From assembly GCF_045679555.1 (NCBI RefSeq), contig NC_092091.1, positions 75,517,580 to 75,581,579 of the forward strand: a stretch of 64,000 nucleotides of DNA, read 5' to 3'. The DNA is from Salvelinus alpinus. Its lineage: Eukaryota > Chordata > Actinopteri > Salmoniformes > Salmonidae. Below are positions 42,130 to 52,869 of the stretch, piece after piece. Under the pieces are notes generated by a model that was not told the DNA's origin, searched no databases, and saw nothing but the letters and a program-made list of their open reading frames with translations. A program made the position numbers and the translations under genes. Each line of letters starts with the position of its first letter. Within the stretch, counting starts at the first letter, position 1.

Positions 42130-42458
42130 TGGTGTACCATTCTTGAAACACACGGGAAACTGTTGTTCGTGAAAAGCCCAGCAGCATTGCAGTTCTTGAC
42201 AGTAACCGGTGCACCTGGCAATTAAAGCAATTAAATAATTGTCCTTGCCCATTCACCCTCTGAATGGCAGACATACACAATTCGTGTCTCAATAGTCTCA
42301 ATGCTTCAAAATCTTGTTTAACCTGTCTCCTCCCCTTCATCTACACTGATTGAAGTGACATCAATAAGGGATCATAGTTTTCAACCGGATTCACTTGGTC
42401 AGTCAATGTCATGGAAAGAGCAGGTGTTCATAAAGTTTTGTGAGCTCAGTGTATATGG
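42130..42458 (-). mobile_element. Tc1-like transposon 5' half, cut by the minisatellite
   Basis: Read on -, it encodes the transposase helix-turn-helix ([18 protein letters not shown]) and has the left terminal region near 42440-42458 (CTCACAAAACTTTATGAACA). The same family occurs at 14960-15432. The rest of the element is absent; the minisatellite starts exactly where transposase continuity is lost. Confidence 0.75.
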
Positions 42459-42945
42459 CTCTGGTGAAAGGAAGGGCTCTAAATAGGGAGTTTGGAATAG
42501 TTTTCACCAACTGGAGGCCTGCCGGACAAATTTGGCCCTAAGTTTTCAGAATTATAAAAAACATGTAATTGTTGGACATAATACACTGTAAAAACAAAAG
42601 GAAATCAGCTCCTTTTGGTTACTGGCCCAATACTCATAACCGCTAGGCTACCTGCTGACCCTACCTGGTCTGGCCCGCTGGTCTGGCCCCCCAACCATCT
42701 GCTCAAGGAAATATCATCCTGTGGCTGAATCTAGTTGATGATCCCCCTGGAATATGGAACATATTCTACAAGAACCAATATCAGTCCCTAAAAACACAAC
42801 CTTATGGAACAATCCTTGGATAGCTTTTCAGAAGTCACAGATAAATTGGTCCACATGGAAAACTGAAGGCAGAGAAACCATAAATGACCTGGTAAAAGGA
42901 AATACACTTCCAGGTGATCGCCTACCCTGTCTCTCTTCTCCTCTT
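42459..42945. other. Intergenic, nothing firmly recognised
   Basis: GGTCTGGCCCGCTGGTCTGG is a small repeat near 42668. The stretch ends in a CT-rich tract with CTCTTCAG (42942-42949) just before receptor copy 2. Confidence 0.4.
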
Positions 42946-42949
42946 CAGC

Positions 42950-43500
42950 CATCCCGTGTTCCAGTGCAGCATCTGTGTGGAGCGCTACCTGGCGGTGGTC
43001 CACCCTGTGGTCTATATGATGTACAAAACCTTAAGGTACAGGGTGGGGTGTGCAGCCGGGGCCAGGGGGGTCATGCTGATGTTTACAGGGATGGCTGTTT
43101 CCCTCTACGCACCTCAGTTCCCCATCCACTGCTTCATCACCTACACCCTGCTCTCCCAATTGGTCGATCTATTCTGTAGCCTCTCCATCCTCCGTGTCCT
43201 GAAGGGCACCCTACCGGGGCAGGGAGAGATGGAGAGAAGAGAAAGAGGGGAGAGGGAGAAAAAGGGATGAATGCCATTAAGAAGAGAGCGTTCATCAAGG
43301 GGCGTCTCGGTCAACCTGGCGGTGATATTGATTATCAACCGTCCGACAGCGGTCATTTATCTGCTGTAAGACTGCATCACAGCTGAAGTGTCCTGCTCAC
43401 TGCCCTCAACATGTTCCTCTTGGTGTTCTGTGGGTTGGTGCAGCTCTTCTTCTACCTCCACAGGAGTGGGAAACTGCCCTTCTGCCCCAGGGGGCAGTGA
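42950..43500 (+). pseudogene. Receptor copy 2 (truncated pseudogene)
   Basis: It begins inside helix 3 (VFQCSICVERYLAVVHPVVY) and continues through helices 4-5 (FPIHCFITYTLLSQLVDLFC). It stops at 43268-43270 after a Gly/Glu/Arg-rich loop and then shows helix 7 sequence (LFFYLHRSGKLPFCPRG) in another frame to 43500. Helices 1-2 are missing. With copy 5 it forms a separate subtype (IHCxxTYxLLxQLVxLFCSL). Confidence 0.8.
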
Positions 43501-44254
43501 GTGAAAGGTGGTACAACAAGAGAAATAGAATTGGATACACTCAAGATGGCCGCCGGTCCACCCATCTCACAATATTCACTTGAATCTAGCTATTCTATTT
43601 CTACGGGGCACTCCTTTGTATATGTTAATGTCTATTTAACGGGATAGTGTGAGAATTTGGCACATAAGCCATTTTTCTACTTTCCCAGAGTCAGATGAAC
43701 TCATGGATACCATTTGTATGTATCTGCACCCAGTATGAAGGAAGTTAGAGGTAGTTTTGTTAGCCAACACTAACTAGCGTTAGTGCAATGACTGGAGGTC
43801 TAAAGGAACGGATAACGCTTGAAGCAACCTGTAATGTCCTTCCTACTGGAAGAGGTAGTTAATATACTGTATATGACTGGCAGATTTTGTGTGGTTCTGA
43901 ATGGGGGTTCCACTAAACATGAACCTTAAAGCTAAACTTAAACACAAACCTAAACCCAAACTTAGCCCTAAAGTAACCCCTTACACCAATCCCCCTAAAC
44001 CTAACCCTAACCCTTACACTAACCATATAACCAAACCTAACTTTAGCCCTAAAGCTAATCCCTTATGCTACACCCATCCCACTACGCCTAACCTTAACCC
44101 CTAAACTTAGACCTAAATTTAACACATTTTGAACCCTATGCCTAATCCTACATTTTGGGTCTGCCTGGTTGAATATACAGTTCATAAACTATATCTGTTT
44201 TTGATGTGTTTTAACTGCCACGTCACATGGCTAGTATGTCTCCTGTCCCTAGAT
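43501..44254. repeat. Foldback repeat and degenerate CCTAA-type repeat
   Basis: 43638-43870 is a foldback-type element related to 63058-63255 (GATACCATTTGTATGT, ACTAGCGTTAGTGCAATGAC, TTCCTACTGGAAG). 43919-44110 is an irregular array of CCTAAAC/CCTAACC-like words, with at most two perfect CCCTAA units in a row. No gene is seen. Confidence 0.55.
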
Positions 44255-45006
<752 letters not shown>

Positions 45007-45185
45007 TTTCCATCACACATCAGAACTGCACCAAGTGAAGAGATAAATACTTCAACTTCAGCTGCAAACTCTTCCCTGCCTGAAAATCCATTTGCTTCCA
45101 ACTTGTCCCAAGACCAATCAATCAGCACTGCTTCCTGGGCAATCAACTTTATCCTGGGTCTCCCCACCAATATCTACGTCCTGTG
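45007..45185 (+). pseudogene. Receptor copy 3 (5' fragment, start codon lost)
   Basis: It is close to copy 6 (AATACTTCAACTTCAGCT, SSLPENPF, SQDQSISTA, FILGLPTNIYVL). The start codon is changed ATG to ATA at 45043-45045. Homology ends abruptly after the first helix at CTGTG, where unrelated sequence begins. Confidence 0.85.
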
Positions 45186-45574
45186 CAGGGCTGGCCCTGG
45201 ACGTTCTGCCACCCTATGCGAGACAAAAATCTGCTCCAACTTTAAGTTTCAACTGATGGCTACTCGTCCGCTGTATAACCCAATAACAGAAGTGTTTCCC
45301 TAAAAGCTGCCTGGGTTTAAACAAACATCTTCCATTTTCGGAAAGAGAAAAGCTCAATTAATATGGACAGAATAGCTAAGTCAATTTTTTAGGGTGTCAT
45401 AGAGAGGAATCAATATATCCCCATATGCATCGGAGTCAAGTCTTTTGCGGGTGTTTTGGAGCTTGTTTCTACCATATAGCGTCACCAAGAATGGTTGATA
45501 TAATCTGGATATCTTTCATGTATTTATTTCAAAATATAAAGCAAACAATAGATATCCTTTTGTTAGCATGCTGA
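45186..45574. other. Insertion after receptor copy 3, class unknown
   Basis: Replaces the rest of copy 3 (CAGGGCTGGCCCTGGACGTT onwards). No ORF or named repeat is recognised. Confidence 0.4.
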
Positions 45575-45815
45575 CTTACAAGCCCTTAACCAACAATGCA
45601 GTTAAAGAAACAGTGTTGAGAAAATATTTACTAAATAAAATAAAGTAGAAAAAAAGAAATAAACAAGTAACACAAGAAAATGACATAACAATGTACCTTA
45701 CATAGTAAGGCAATGTACCTTACATAGTCCGCATGGCCATTTGATTACTTGTTCAGCAGTCTTATGACTGGGGGCAGAAGCTGTTAAGGACCTAGACTTT
45801 GTGCTCCGGTACCGC
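45575..45815 (-). mobile_element. L2/CR1-type LINE 3' fragment (inverted)
   Basis: TTACAAGCCCTTAACCAACA to GTGCTCCGGTACCGCTTG matches the minus-oriented pieces at 11305 and 51955. It faces the plus-oriented fragment that follows. Confidence 0.7.
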
Positions 45816-46457
45816 TTGTTGCATCACTGCCTGGTATGACAACTGCTCAGCCTCCGATCGCAAGGCACTACAGAGGGTAGTGCGAACGGCCCAGTACATC
45901 ACTGGGGCCAAGCTTCCTGCCATCCAGGACCTCTATACCAGGCGGTGTCAGAGGAAGGCCCTGAAAATTGTCAAAGACTCCAGCCACCTTAGTCACAGAC
46001 TGTTCTCTCTGCTACCACACGGCAAGTGGTACCGGAGCGCCAAGTTTAGGTCCAAGAGGCTTCTAAACAGCTTCTACCCCCAAGCCATAAGACTCCTGAA
46101 CATCTAGTCAAATGGCTACCCAGACTATTTGCATTCCGCCCCCCCCCCCCCCCCCTCCACACCACTGCCACTCTCTGTTTTCATCTATGCATAGTCACTT
46201 TAATAACCCTACCTACATGTACATACTACCTCAACTAACCGGTACACCAGCACATTGACTCTGTACCGGCACCCCCCTGTATAAACTGTTATTTTTTACT
46301 GCTACTCTTTAAATTACTTGTTACTTTAATCTCTTATTCTTATCCATATTTTTTGTAACTGCACTGTTGGTTAGAGCCTGTAAGTAAGCATTTCACTGTA
46401 AGGTCTACACTTGTTGTATTCTGCGCATGTGACTAATAAAATTTGATTTGATTTTTA
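45816..46457 (+). mobile_element. L2/CR1-type LINE 3' end with tail
   Basis: It encodes the conserved C-terminal part ([58 protein letters not shown]). A 3' UTR follows and ends in GACTAATAAAATTTGATTTG. It is 5'-truncated, as usual for LINE insertions. Confidence 0.85.
46138..46156. repeat. Poly-C run in LINE 3' UTR
   Basis: About 18-19 consecutive C bases (46138-46155), a likely length-variable site. Confidence 0.7.
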
Positions 46458-46562
46458 TTTGACATAGCTCATTTCTAAGTAGAGACATGATCGCTAAACG
46501 CCCAGGAAGAGAAAAGACACCAATCTCTCTCTCTCTCTCTCCCAACCACACATAGTTCGATG

Positions 46563-47330
46563 TCAAAGCCAGTACTTAAAAATCTGAGCTTGGTAAAAGA
46601 TGAACGATCCTACTATTCCTCTGTCCTTTCTTGCTATGCGGAGCATGCTTCTTCTATCGGCACAGCCTGCTATTCAGTCAACCTCATCCTCAGTCTCCCC
46701 ACCAAAATGTAAGTCCTGTGGCTGATAGTGACCGGAGCCAGAGGGATTATAGCCTATTTAAATGCCTGTCTTATGTCTAAGTCTTTGTCTATATACATCT
46801 CCCTATTCCCTTTCTCCCAGCTCTAGTAACATTCTGTGTTGGTTTTCTCATCTTTGTATATGTTTTGAACACTACCTGGCAGTGGTCCACCCTGTTGTCT
46901 TCCTGAAGTACAAACTCCTCAGATACAAGGTGGCGTGTTCTGGGTTAGTCTGGTTGGTTCTGGGTTAGTCTGGTTGGTTGTATTCAAGTTCTGTCTTGAT
47001 TTTATGCTGCCAATATTATGCGTCTTTGGGTGAAATTCTTATTTGAATGTATGTTATTCGGCTGCCTCTATTATGAGGGCTCTGAAACGTCCCGGACCGG
47101 GGGAGAGGGAGAGGGAGAGGGAGAGGGAGAGGGAGAGGGAGGGGGAGAGGGAGAGGGAGAGGGAGAGGGAGAGGGGAGAGGGAGAGGGAGAGGGAGAGGG
47201 AGGGGGAGAGGGAGGGGGAGAGGGAGAGGGAGGGGGAGAGGGAGAGGGAGAGGGAGAGGGAGAGGGAGAGTGAGGGGGAGGGGGAGGGGGAGGGGGAGAG
47301 GGAGAGGGACAAATAACATCATGATTCATC
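46563..47330 (+). pseudogene. Receptor copy 4 (pseudogene with expanded loop repeat)
   Basis: It aligns with copy 1 along its length: the N-terminus with ATG near 46600, then CTCATCCTCAGTCTCCCCAC. A TAA at 46710-46712 replaces the helix 1 Tyr codon; the first two codons of this trio are altered too. Much of helix 2 is deleted, the ERY motif has become EHY, and GGTTCTGGGTTAGTCTGGTT is partly duplicated in helix 4. The segment for the third cytoplasmic loop has grown into a GGGAGA array. It is not functional. Confidence 0.85.
47099..47308. repeat. (GGGAGA)n microsatellite in receptor copy 4
   Basis: About 210 bases of GGGAGA with GGGGGA variants. It starts right after CGTCCCGGACCGGG and is followed by GGGACAAATAACAT, the same flanks that enclose the short GGGGAAGGGGAGAGGGAGG segment in the intact genes. 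It therefore arose by expansion of the normal coding segment. Confidence 0.92.
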
Positions 47331-47637
47331 ATCATAATATCCCCAAATTCCCATGTTTTCCAGAAGTCCCGGGTCGAAGGTTCCTGGAATCAGGAGGGTA
47401 TAAGCAGGACATCCAGAATTGTGCACTCCTGGGTTTGATTCATTCCCTCTTATCTGGGAAGATTCCGTATCAATCTTATTGCTTCAGCTTTCACCTTTGT
47501 GTCTGTATCTAGTAGTGAGATGAGATGATAAGGATTAATTTGTCTGACAGCACGCATGACTGTGAGTCGCTTTTGATACAAGATTTGGATAAATGGCATA
47601 ATTATACAGGGGTAAAAAAAGTGTAATTCATGTTCAC

Positions 47638-48590
47638 TGTCACGATCCTGATCTGTTTCACCTGTCCTTGTGTTAGGAATTTTGTTAATAAATAGTTAAA
47701 ACAAATTCTAGCTTTAGATAAAACTATAACTAATTGAACTCTGCATGCCTGGGGAAAAGAGATTTGTGTTGTGGGTCATAAAATAAGCAGAAAGGGTCGT
47801 TAAACTATGGTTGAACTGACCCAACTTAGCCCTGAGGTGTTTAGATAACTTTTTAGGTTTTCCATTATCTTGAGTTGTCTGCTAAAGTGGTAATCAATTA
47901 TAGTGAGCCTTCAGGATAAATGATTATATGTTGTTTCATGTGAGAGCCCTGTGAGGTTAGAATGAACTTTTGAACCTGTTTTCTATTTGTCAGGACAATG
48001 AGACTTAATTCTGTAATCTATGACGTCATATCTTGTATATAAACCTGTGTTTATGCTCAAATGGGAGCTTGCTCCGAGAATAAACTCTATTATCTAATTT
48101 TGATAAGACTGTATCCTGTCTATTTTATGTTAATAAGTATCTTACAAATTCTTATAAATAGACAGATTGAATTTAATTAATGAGTATATTGTAGGAATTA
48201 TTTAATTCCACTAACACCTTGTGCTTGTTTTCTCCCCCTCCAGGTGTTGCCCATATTCCTCACTTGTCCTCTGGGTATTTATACCTGTGTTTTCTGTCTG
48301 TCTATTCCAGTTTGTCTTGTTTGTTCAAGGGTACCAGCGTATGGTGTCTCAGCTCCTGCTTTCTCCAGTTTCTCTTTTCTCACCCTCCTGGTTTTGACCC
48401 TTGCCTGTCCTGACTCCGAGCCTGCCTGCCTGACCACTCTGCCTGTCCCTGACCCTGAGCCTGCCTGCCATACTGTACCTTTGCTCCGAACCCTGCCTGC
48501 CTTGACCTGTCGTTTGCCTTCCCCTTTTGTTACAATAAACATTGTTACTTCACAGTCTGCACTTGGGTATTTCCTTGATCCCTGATAGTT
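47638..48590 (+). mobile_element. LTR-type element (outer), interrupted by another solo LTR
   Basis: It begins TGTCACGATCCTGATCTG and resumes at 48217 (GTGCTTGTTTTCTCCCCCTC) through CTGCACTTGGGTATTTCC to about CCTGATAG. Flanks TTCAC and TTTAC may be a diverged target duplication. The surrounding DNA is the 3' flank of the receptor unit (compare 38170-38230). No gag/pol is present, so it is a solo LTR. Confidence 0.6.
47671..48216 (+). mobile_element. Solo LTR (546 bp) with a perfect 5-bp duplication
   Basis: The termini are TGTTAG...CTAACA (6-bp inverted, TG..CA), flanked by CCTTG at 47666-47670 and 48217-48221. Retroviral LTR layout is visible: palindromic TGACGTCA (48021-48028), TATATAAA (48036-48043) and AATAAA (48079-48084). 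It lies inside another LTR, so it is the younger insertion. Confidence 0.88.
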
Positions 48591-48870
48591 TACTGAATAA
48601 ACATTTATTTTTTAATCTTTCGTATTTAATCTGTATGCAGAACTACTCAAGTAGCTGTTTTTTATTTTTGTAGAGCAGAGAAAATAAAACAATAATGCAG
48701 GCAGAATTTCTTTTTTTTAAACAATGAGTCCCCTTTGCATACACATTTGGGTCTCTTAGTTTGTTTTGGGTCCAGTCAGAGTAGGCAGGCTATTTGCATG
48801 TCAGGAAGGCAGGAAGGGGGGCAGACCCTCCTCTTTTCAGTGCTCTGGTCTGCATCCCAAATAGCACCCT
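48591..48870. other. 3' flank of receptor copy 4
   Basis: Homologous to the 3' flanks of copies 1 and 6 (GCAGAACTACTCAAGTAGCT, GTAGAGCAGAGAAAA). It contains an AATAAA at 48596. No gene is seen. Confidence 0.5.
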
Positions 48871-49029
48871 ACAGTGCATTTGGAAAGTATTCAGACCCCT
48901 TTACTTTTTCCACATTTTGTTATGTTACAGCCTTATTCTAAAATGGACTAAATAAAACCTTTTCCTCACCAATCTACACACAATACCCCATAATGATATA
49001 GCGAAAACAGGTTTTTAGACATTTTTGAA
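48871..49029. mobile_element. Tc1-like end fragment
   Basis: ACAGTGCATTTGGAAAGTAT...CCACATTTTGTTATGTTACA...CCCCATAATGATATAGCGAA is the outer part of a Tc1-like element. It breaks into receptor copy 5 sequence at 49030. The transposase part is absent. Confidence 0.7.
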
Positions 49030-49138
49030 AGCTCCTCATTTCCCCATCCACTGCCTCCTCACCTACATCCTGCTCTTCCAATTGGTCAATCTATTCTGCA
49101 GCCTCACCGTCCTCCGTGTTCTGAAGTGCACCACGCTG
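49030..49138 (+). pseudogene. Receptor copy 5 (small fragment)
   Basis: It encodes APHFPIHCLLTYILLFQLVN and LFCSLTVLRVLKCT, matching helix 5 of copy 2. It is cut by a Tc1 fragment on the left and a LINE on the right. Confidence 0.8.
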
Positions 49139-49965
49139 GTGGAGGGAGATGGCACAACAGTAGTAGGCTTGATTACCAACAATGACGAGACAGCCTACAG
49201 GGAGGAGGTGAGGGCTCTGGGAGTGTGTTGAAAATAACCTCTCACTCAACGTCAACAAAACAAAGGAGATGATTGTTGACTTCAGGAAACAGCAGCGGGG
49301 GGCACCCCCCTATCCACATCGACGATACCGCAGTGAAGAAGGTGGAAGTTCCTTGGTGTACACATCACTGACAAACTGAAATGGTCCACTCAGACAGACA
49401 GTGCGCCTCTTCAACCTCGGGAGGCTGAAGAAATGTGGCTTGTGACCTAAAACCCTCATAAACTTTTACAATTGAGAGCATCCTGTTGGGCTGAATCACC
49501 TGTATGGCAACTGCCCCGCCTGCAACCGTAAGGCTCTCCAGAGGGTAGTGAGGTCTGCATAACGCATCACCGGGGGCAAAATACATTCCCTCCAGGACAC
49601 CTACACCACCCGATGTCACAGGAAGGCCAAAAAGATCATCAAGGACATCAACAACCCGACCCACTGCCTGTTCACCCCGCTATCATCCAGAAGGCGAGGT
49701 CAGTACAGGCGCATCAAAACTGGGAACGAGAGACTGAAAAACAGCTTCTATCTGAAAGGTTATCAGATTCTTAAATGGCCATTTCTAGCACATGGAGGCT
49801 GCAGCCTATATACATAGACTTGAAATCACTAGCCACTTTAATAAATGGAACACTAGTCAACTTTAATAATGTCTACATATCTTGCATTACCCATATCATA
49901 TATATATACAGTATCCTATATTATTCTACTGTATCGTATTCTATGCCGCTCTGACTAAATTACAT
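49139..49965 (+). mobile_element. L2/CR1-type LINE 3' fragment
   Basis: Same family as the element at 55830-58880. It starts near the RT end ([20 protein letters not shown], then a shifted frame with [17 protein letters not shown]) and runs through the C-terminal region (CHRKAKKIIKDINNPTHCLF) to the AT-rich tail. It is frameshifted. Confidence 0.8.
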
Positions 49966-50075
49966 TCCTTTACTTAGCTGTGTGTGCATTGGGTATATGT
50001 TGTGTAATTGTTAGATGTTTTACTGCCACGTCACATGGCTTGTAAGTCTCCTGTCTCTAGCTACTGTATAGATGC

Positions 50076-50979
50076 AGTCACTTACAAATCCTCCTCAATC
50101 ACTCACAGACAGTGTATGGCCATTAGGTCCTGACAAACACAATCATTTGCATAGGTATAATGACCTGCTGCACCTGTTTGTGATTCACATGTGTTCAAGC
50201 TGAGACTAATAGATCCTGCTTGAGTTCAGGACTCAGCAAATGGAAAATGTTTTGAATAAGGAAAAAACTAAGCTGTGCATTCTCATTGGATAAGGTTAGG
50301 AAGTACCTCCTCTATTCCATATATTTTGACCGTGTTATGTTGTATCTGTTGTGTATGAACCAGCATTCAGTTCTTGTAACAGACACAGACTTTCTAGGAG
50401 AGAGAAGAACTCCATCAGTCAAGGTTTGAAATGTTTTTTTTCCCTCTTCAAAATCAGAATTGTTTCTGAATAAGAAGTATTCAGTTAATTTCTGAAGTTT
50501 TTCCAAGTTGTGTAACTTTTATTTAACTAGGCAAGACAGTTAATTATTAAGAACAAATTCTTATTTACAATGACGGCCTACCCCGTCCAAATGCGAACGA
50601 CGCTGGACCAATTGTGCGCTGTCCTATGGGACTCCCAATCACGGCCGTATGTGATACAGCCTGGAATTGAACCAGGGACTGTAGTGACACCTCTTGCACT
50701 GAGATGCAGTGCCTTAGACCTCTGTGCCACTCGGGATTCCAAATCAGAAATATTTCATAGCAGAAAAAATATCTGCATGGTATAATTCATGCATGTTTGA
50801 TAGGAATATCTTACAGGATTTTTATTTGAAATATTTATTGATGAAACACATTAAAAGGCTATGTAAATGTATTTTGTATGTTCTTGTGTTGACAGTTAAT
50901 GCATTTCTCTCACTCTCTCTCTCTGTCTCTTTTTTCTCTGTTGCTCTCTGTCTCTTCCTCTCTCTCTCTTTCTCTCAGT
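50076..50979 (+). promoter_or_regulatory. Conserved upstream block of receptor copy 6
   Basis: Homologous to the blocks before copies 1 and 3. GCATTCTCATTGGATAAGG lies at 50277-50295, about 510 bases from the ATG once the inserted SINE is discounted, as in copy 1 (508). A CT-rich tract ends in TCTTTCTCTCAG (50979), a good 3' splice-site match before the 5' UTR/coding exon. Confidence 0.5.
50512..50736 (-). mobile_element. tRNA-derived SINE (HpaI-like), copy 2
   Basis: Same family as 19316-19543. Read on -, it has a tRNA-like head (GAGTGGCACAGAGGTCTAAG, GGTTCAATTCC) and ends with CTTGCCTAGTTAAATAAAAG. It is inserted in the upstream region of receptor copy 6. Confidence 0.88.
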
Positions 50980-51014
50980 TTCCGTTACACATCAGAACTA
51001 CACCAATTGAAGAG

Positions 51015-51851
51015 ATGAATACTTCAACTTCAGCTACAAACTCTTCCCTGCCTGAATATCCATTTGCTGCCTACTTGTCCCAAGACCAATCATTCAGCAC
51101 TGCTTGCTATGCAATCAACTTCATCCTGGTTCTCCCCACCAATATCTACGTCCTGTGGCTGATACTGACCGGAGCTGGAGGGACAATGGCTTCAGAGTTC
51201 TTCCCTCTCAACCTGGCCATATCTGAGATCCTCTTCTGCCTGTTTTCAATCATGTATTTTATCTGGCTACATCACCCCACAATCGTTGCCTCATACATCA
51301 TGGTATTTTCTTTCGGTATTCTAATGACAGGCCGTCCCATGTTCCAGTGCTGTATCTGTGTGGAGCGCTACCTGGCAGTGGTCCACCCTGTTGTCTACCT
51401 GAAGTACAAACCCCTGAGATACAGGGTGGGGTGTTGTGGTGTTGTCTGGCTGATGGTGCTTGGATCCTGTCTGTTCCATATGTTTGCGAGTGAAACATAT
51501 TTTTTCTTTTATGTTTACTGGGTTGAGTTTCTGATATTGTTTTTGGTGAATCTATTCTGCTGCCTCTCAGTTCTCAGGGCTCTGAAACGTCCCGGGCCGG
51601 GGGAAGGGGAGAGGGAGGGGACAAATAACATGAAGATGAGGGCTTTCAAGATCATTTTTATTATCATGTTGTCTATGGTGGTGAATTATCTTCCATATGA
51701 GGTAACTCTCGCTTTAAAAGCTTGTTTGAATGTTGGTGAGGTTTTGTTAGCCTTAAACATTTGTTTGACCATCAATGTGATTACTGGGTTGGTGCAGCCC
51801 CTCCTCTACCTCCACAGGGCTGAGAAACTGTCCTGTTTCAGAGCACTCTAA
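51015..51851 (+). CDS. Rhodopsin-like seven-helix receptor, copy 6 (intact, 278 aa)
   Basis: This is the second intact receptor of the cluster, with an intron-free coding region. The ATG at 51015 lies 35 bases after a strong acceptor-like site. The open frame extends further upstream only through simple CT sequence, so ATG 51015 is preferred. N-glycosylation sites are at N2 and N9. Helices fall at about 29-52, 63-86, 95-119, 138-158, 163-188, 211-235 and 243-265. Marks shared with copy 1: LNLAISE, CVERYLAVVHPVVYLKYKPL, the loop KRPGPGEGEREGTNN, a Pro in helix 6 (NYLPY) and QPLLYLHRAEKL. The extracellular half differs strongly (helix 3 entry, loop 2, helix 6-7), as expected if ligands diverged. 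Ligand and name are unknown. The last residues CFRAL may carry a palmitoylated Cys. Confidence 0.88.
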   Translation: MNTSTSATNSSLPEYPFAAYLSQDQSFSTACYAINFILVLPTNIYVLWLILTGAGGTMASEFFPLNLAISEILFCLFSIMYFIWLHHPTIVASYIMVFSFGILMTGRPMFQCCICVERYLAVVHPVVYLKYKPLRYRVGCCGVVWLMVLGSCLFHMFASETYFFFYVYWVEFLILFLVNLFCCLSVLRALKRPGPGEGEREGTNNMKMRAFKIIFIIMLSMVVNYLPYEVTLALKACLNVGEVLLALNICLTINVITGLVQPLLYLHRAEKLSCFRAL

Positions 51852-51954
51852 GAGATAATAGAGGCTAGATAATAGGCTTGATGTAGTCCATCTGAATCCA
51901 AGGGTGAATTGTGTAATTGAGGTGTAATAAAGGTTAAATAAAAATTGAATTGTT

Positions 51955-52795
51955 AACTAGTTACAGCATGTATGACGTTGACAGACTTTACATATATACA
52001 GAGGGTACCGTTACTGAGTCAATGTGCGGGGGTACAGGTTAGTCGAGGTCATTTGTACATAAAGTGTAAAGTAACTATGCATAGATAATAAGCAGTAAGT
52101 AGCAGTAGTGGAAAAACAAAGGGGGAGGGGCGGGGTCAATGTAAATAGTCTGGGTGGCCATTTTATAAATTCTTCAGCAGTCTTATAGCTTGGGGGTTGA
52201 AGCTGTTAAGGAGCCTTTTGGATCTAGCCTTTGCGCTCCGGTACCGCTTGCCGTGCGGTAACAGAGAGAACAGTCTATGACATGGGTGACTGGAGTCTTT
52301 GACCATTTTTTGACACCGCTTAGTATATAGGTCCTGGATGGCAGGAAGCTTGACCCCAGTGATGTACTGGACCTCACTCACTACACTCTGTAGCGCCTTG
52401 CGGTCAGATGCCGAGTAGTTGCCATACCAGGCGGTGATTCAACCGGTCAGGATGCTCTCGATGGAGCAGCTGTATAACTTTTTGAGGATCTGGGGACACA
52501 TGACAAATCCTTTCAGTCTCCTGAGGGGGAAATGTTGTTGTGCCCTCTTCACAACTGTCTTGTTGTGTTTGGACCATGATAGTTTGTTTGTGATTTGGAC
52601 ATCAAGTAACTTGAAACTCTCGATCCGTTCCACTACAGCCGATGTTAATGGTGGCCTGTTCGGCCCTCCTTTTTCAATAGTACACAATCAGCTCCTTTTT
52701 CTTGCTCACATTGAGGGCGAGGTTGTTGTCCTGGCACCACACTGCCAGGTCTCTGGCTTCCTCCCTATAGGCTGTCTCATTGTTGGGCCATTAAG
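51955..52795 (-). mobile_element. L2/CR1-type LINE 3' fragment
   Basis: Read on -, it encodes parts of the C-terminal region (VQYITGVKLPAIQDLYTKRC) and the RT end (VVERIESFKLLDVQITNKLS). It is inserted in the 3' flank of receptor copy 6, whose homology to the other copies resumes at 52800. Confidence 0.82.
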
Positions 52796-52855
52796 GTTTT
52801 TAATAAAAGTGTGTATATTACATGTTTACTTTGTGTTTTTCTTCTTTGGATACTC

Positions 52856-52861
52856 AATAAA
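52856..52861 (+). terminator. Candidate poly(A) signal of receptor copy 6
   Basis: AATAAA in CTCAATAAATACTTGTGC, the same context as after copy 1 (38221). It lies about 1 kb past the stop only because of the LINE insertion. A nearer AATAAA-like site exists at about 51925. Confidence 0.45.
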
Positions 52862-52869
52862 TACTTGTG

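Noticed and set aside
39353-42340. 995-codon open frame on the minus strand, and 325/269/521-codon frames nearby
   Set aside because: They are readings of a short-period tandem repeat on both strands. Only the first 72 codons (Tc1 helix-turn-helix) have meaning.
47016-47512. Gly-Glu, Gly-Arg, Ser-Leu and Ser-Pro repeat proteins on both strands
   Set aside because: All are frames of the GGGAGA microsatellite inside receptor pseudogene 4.
48219-48585. Cys/Leu/Pro-rich frames of 64-113 codons
   Set aside because: They lie within the LTR element's non-coding sequence; no domain.
50724-51014. Upstream extension of the copy 6 receptor frame to 50724
   Set aside because: It crosses the SINE edge, the CT tract and the acceptor-like CAG. 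The N-terminal receptor block with glycosylation sites starts at ATG 51015, which copy 3 also indicates.
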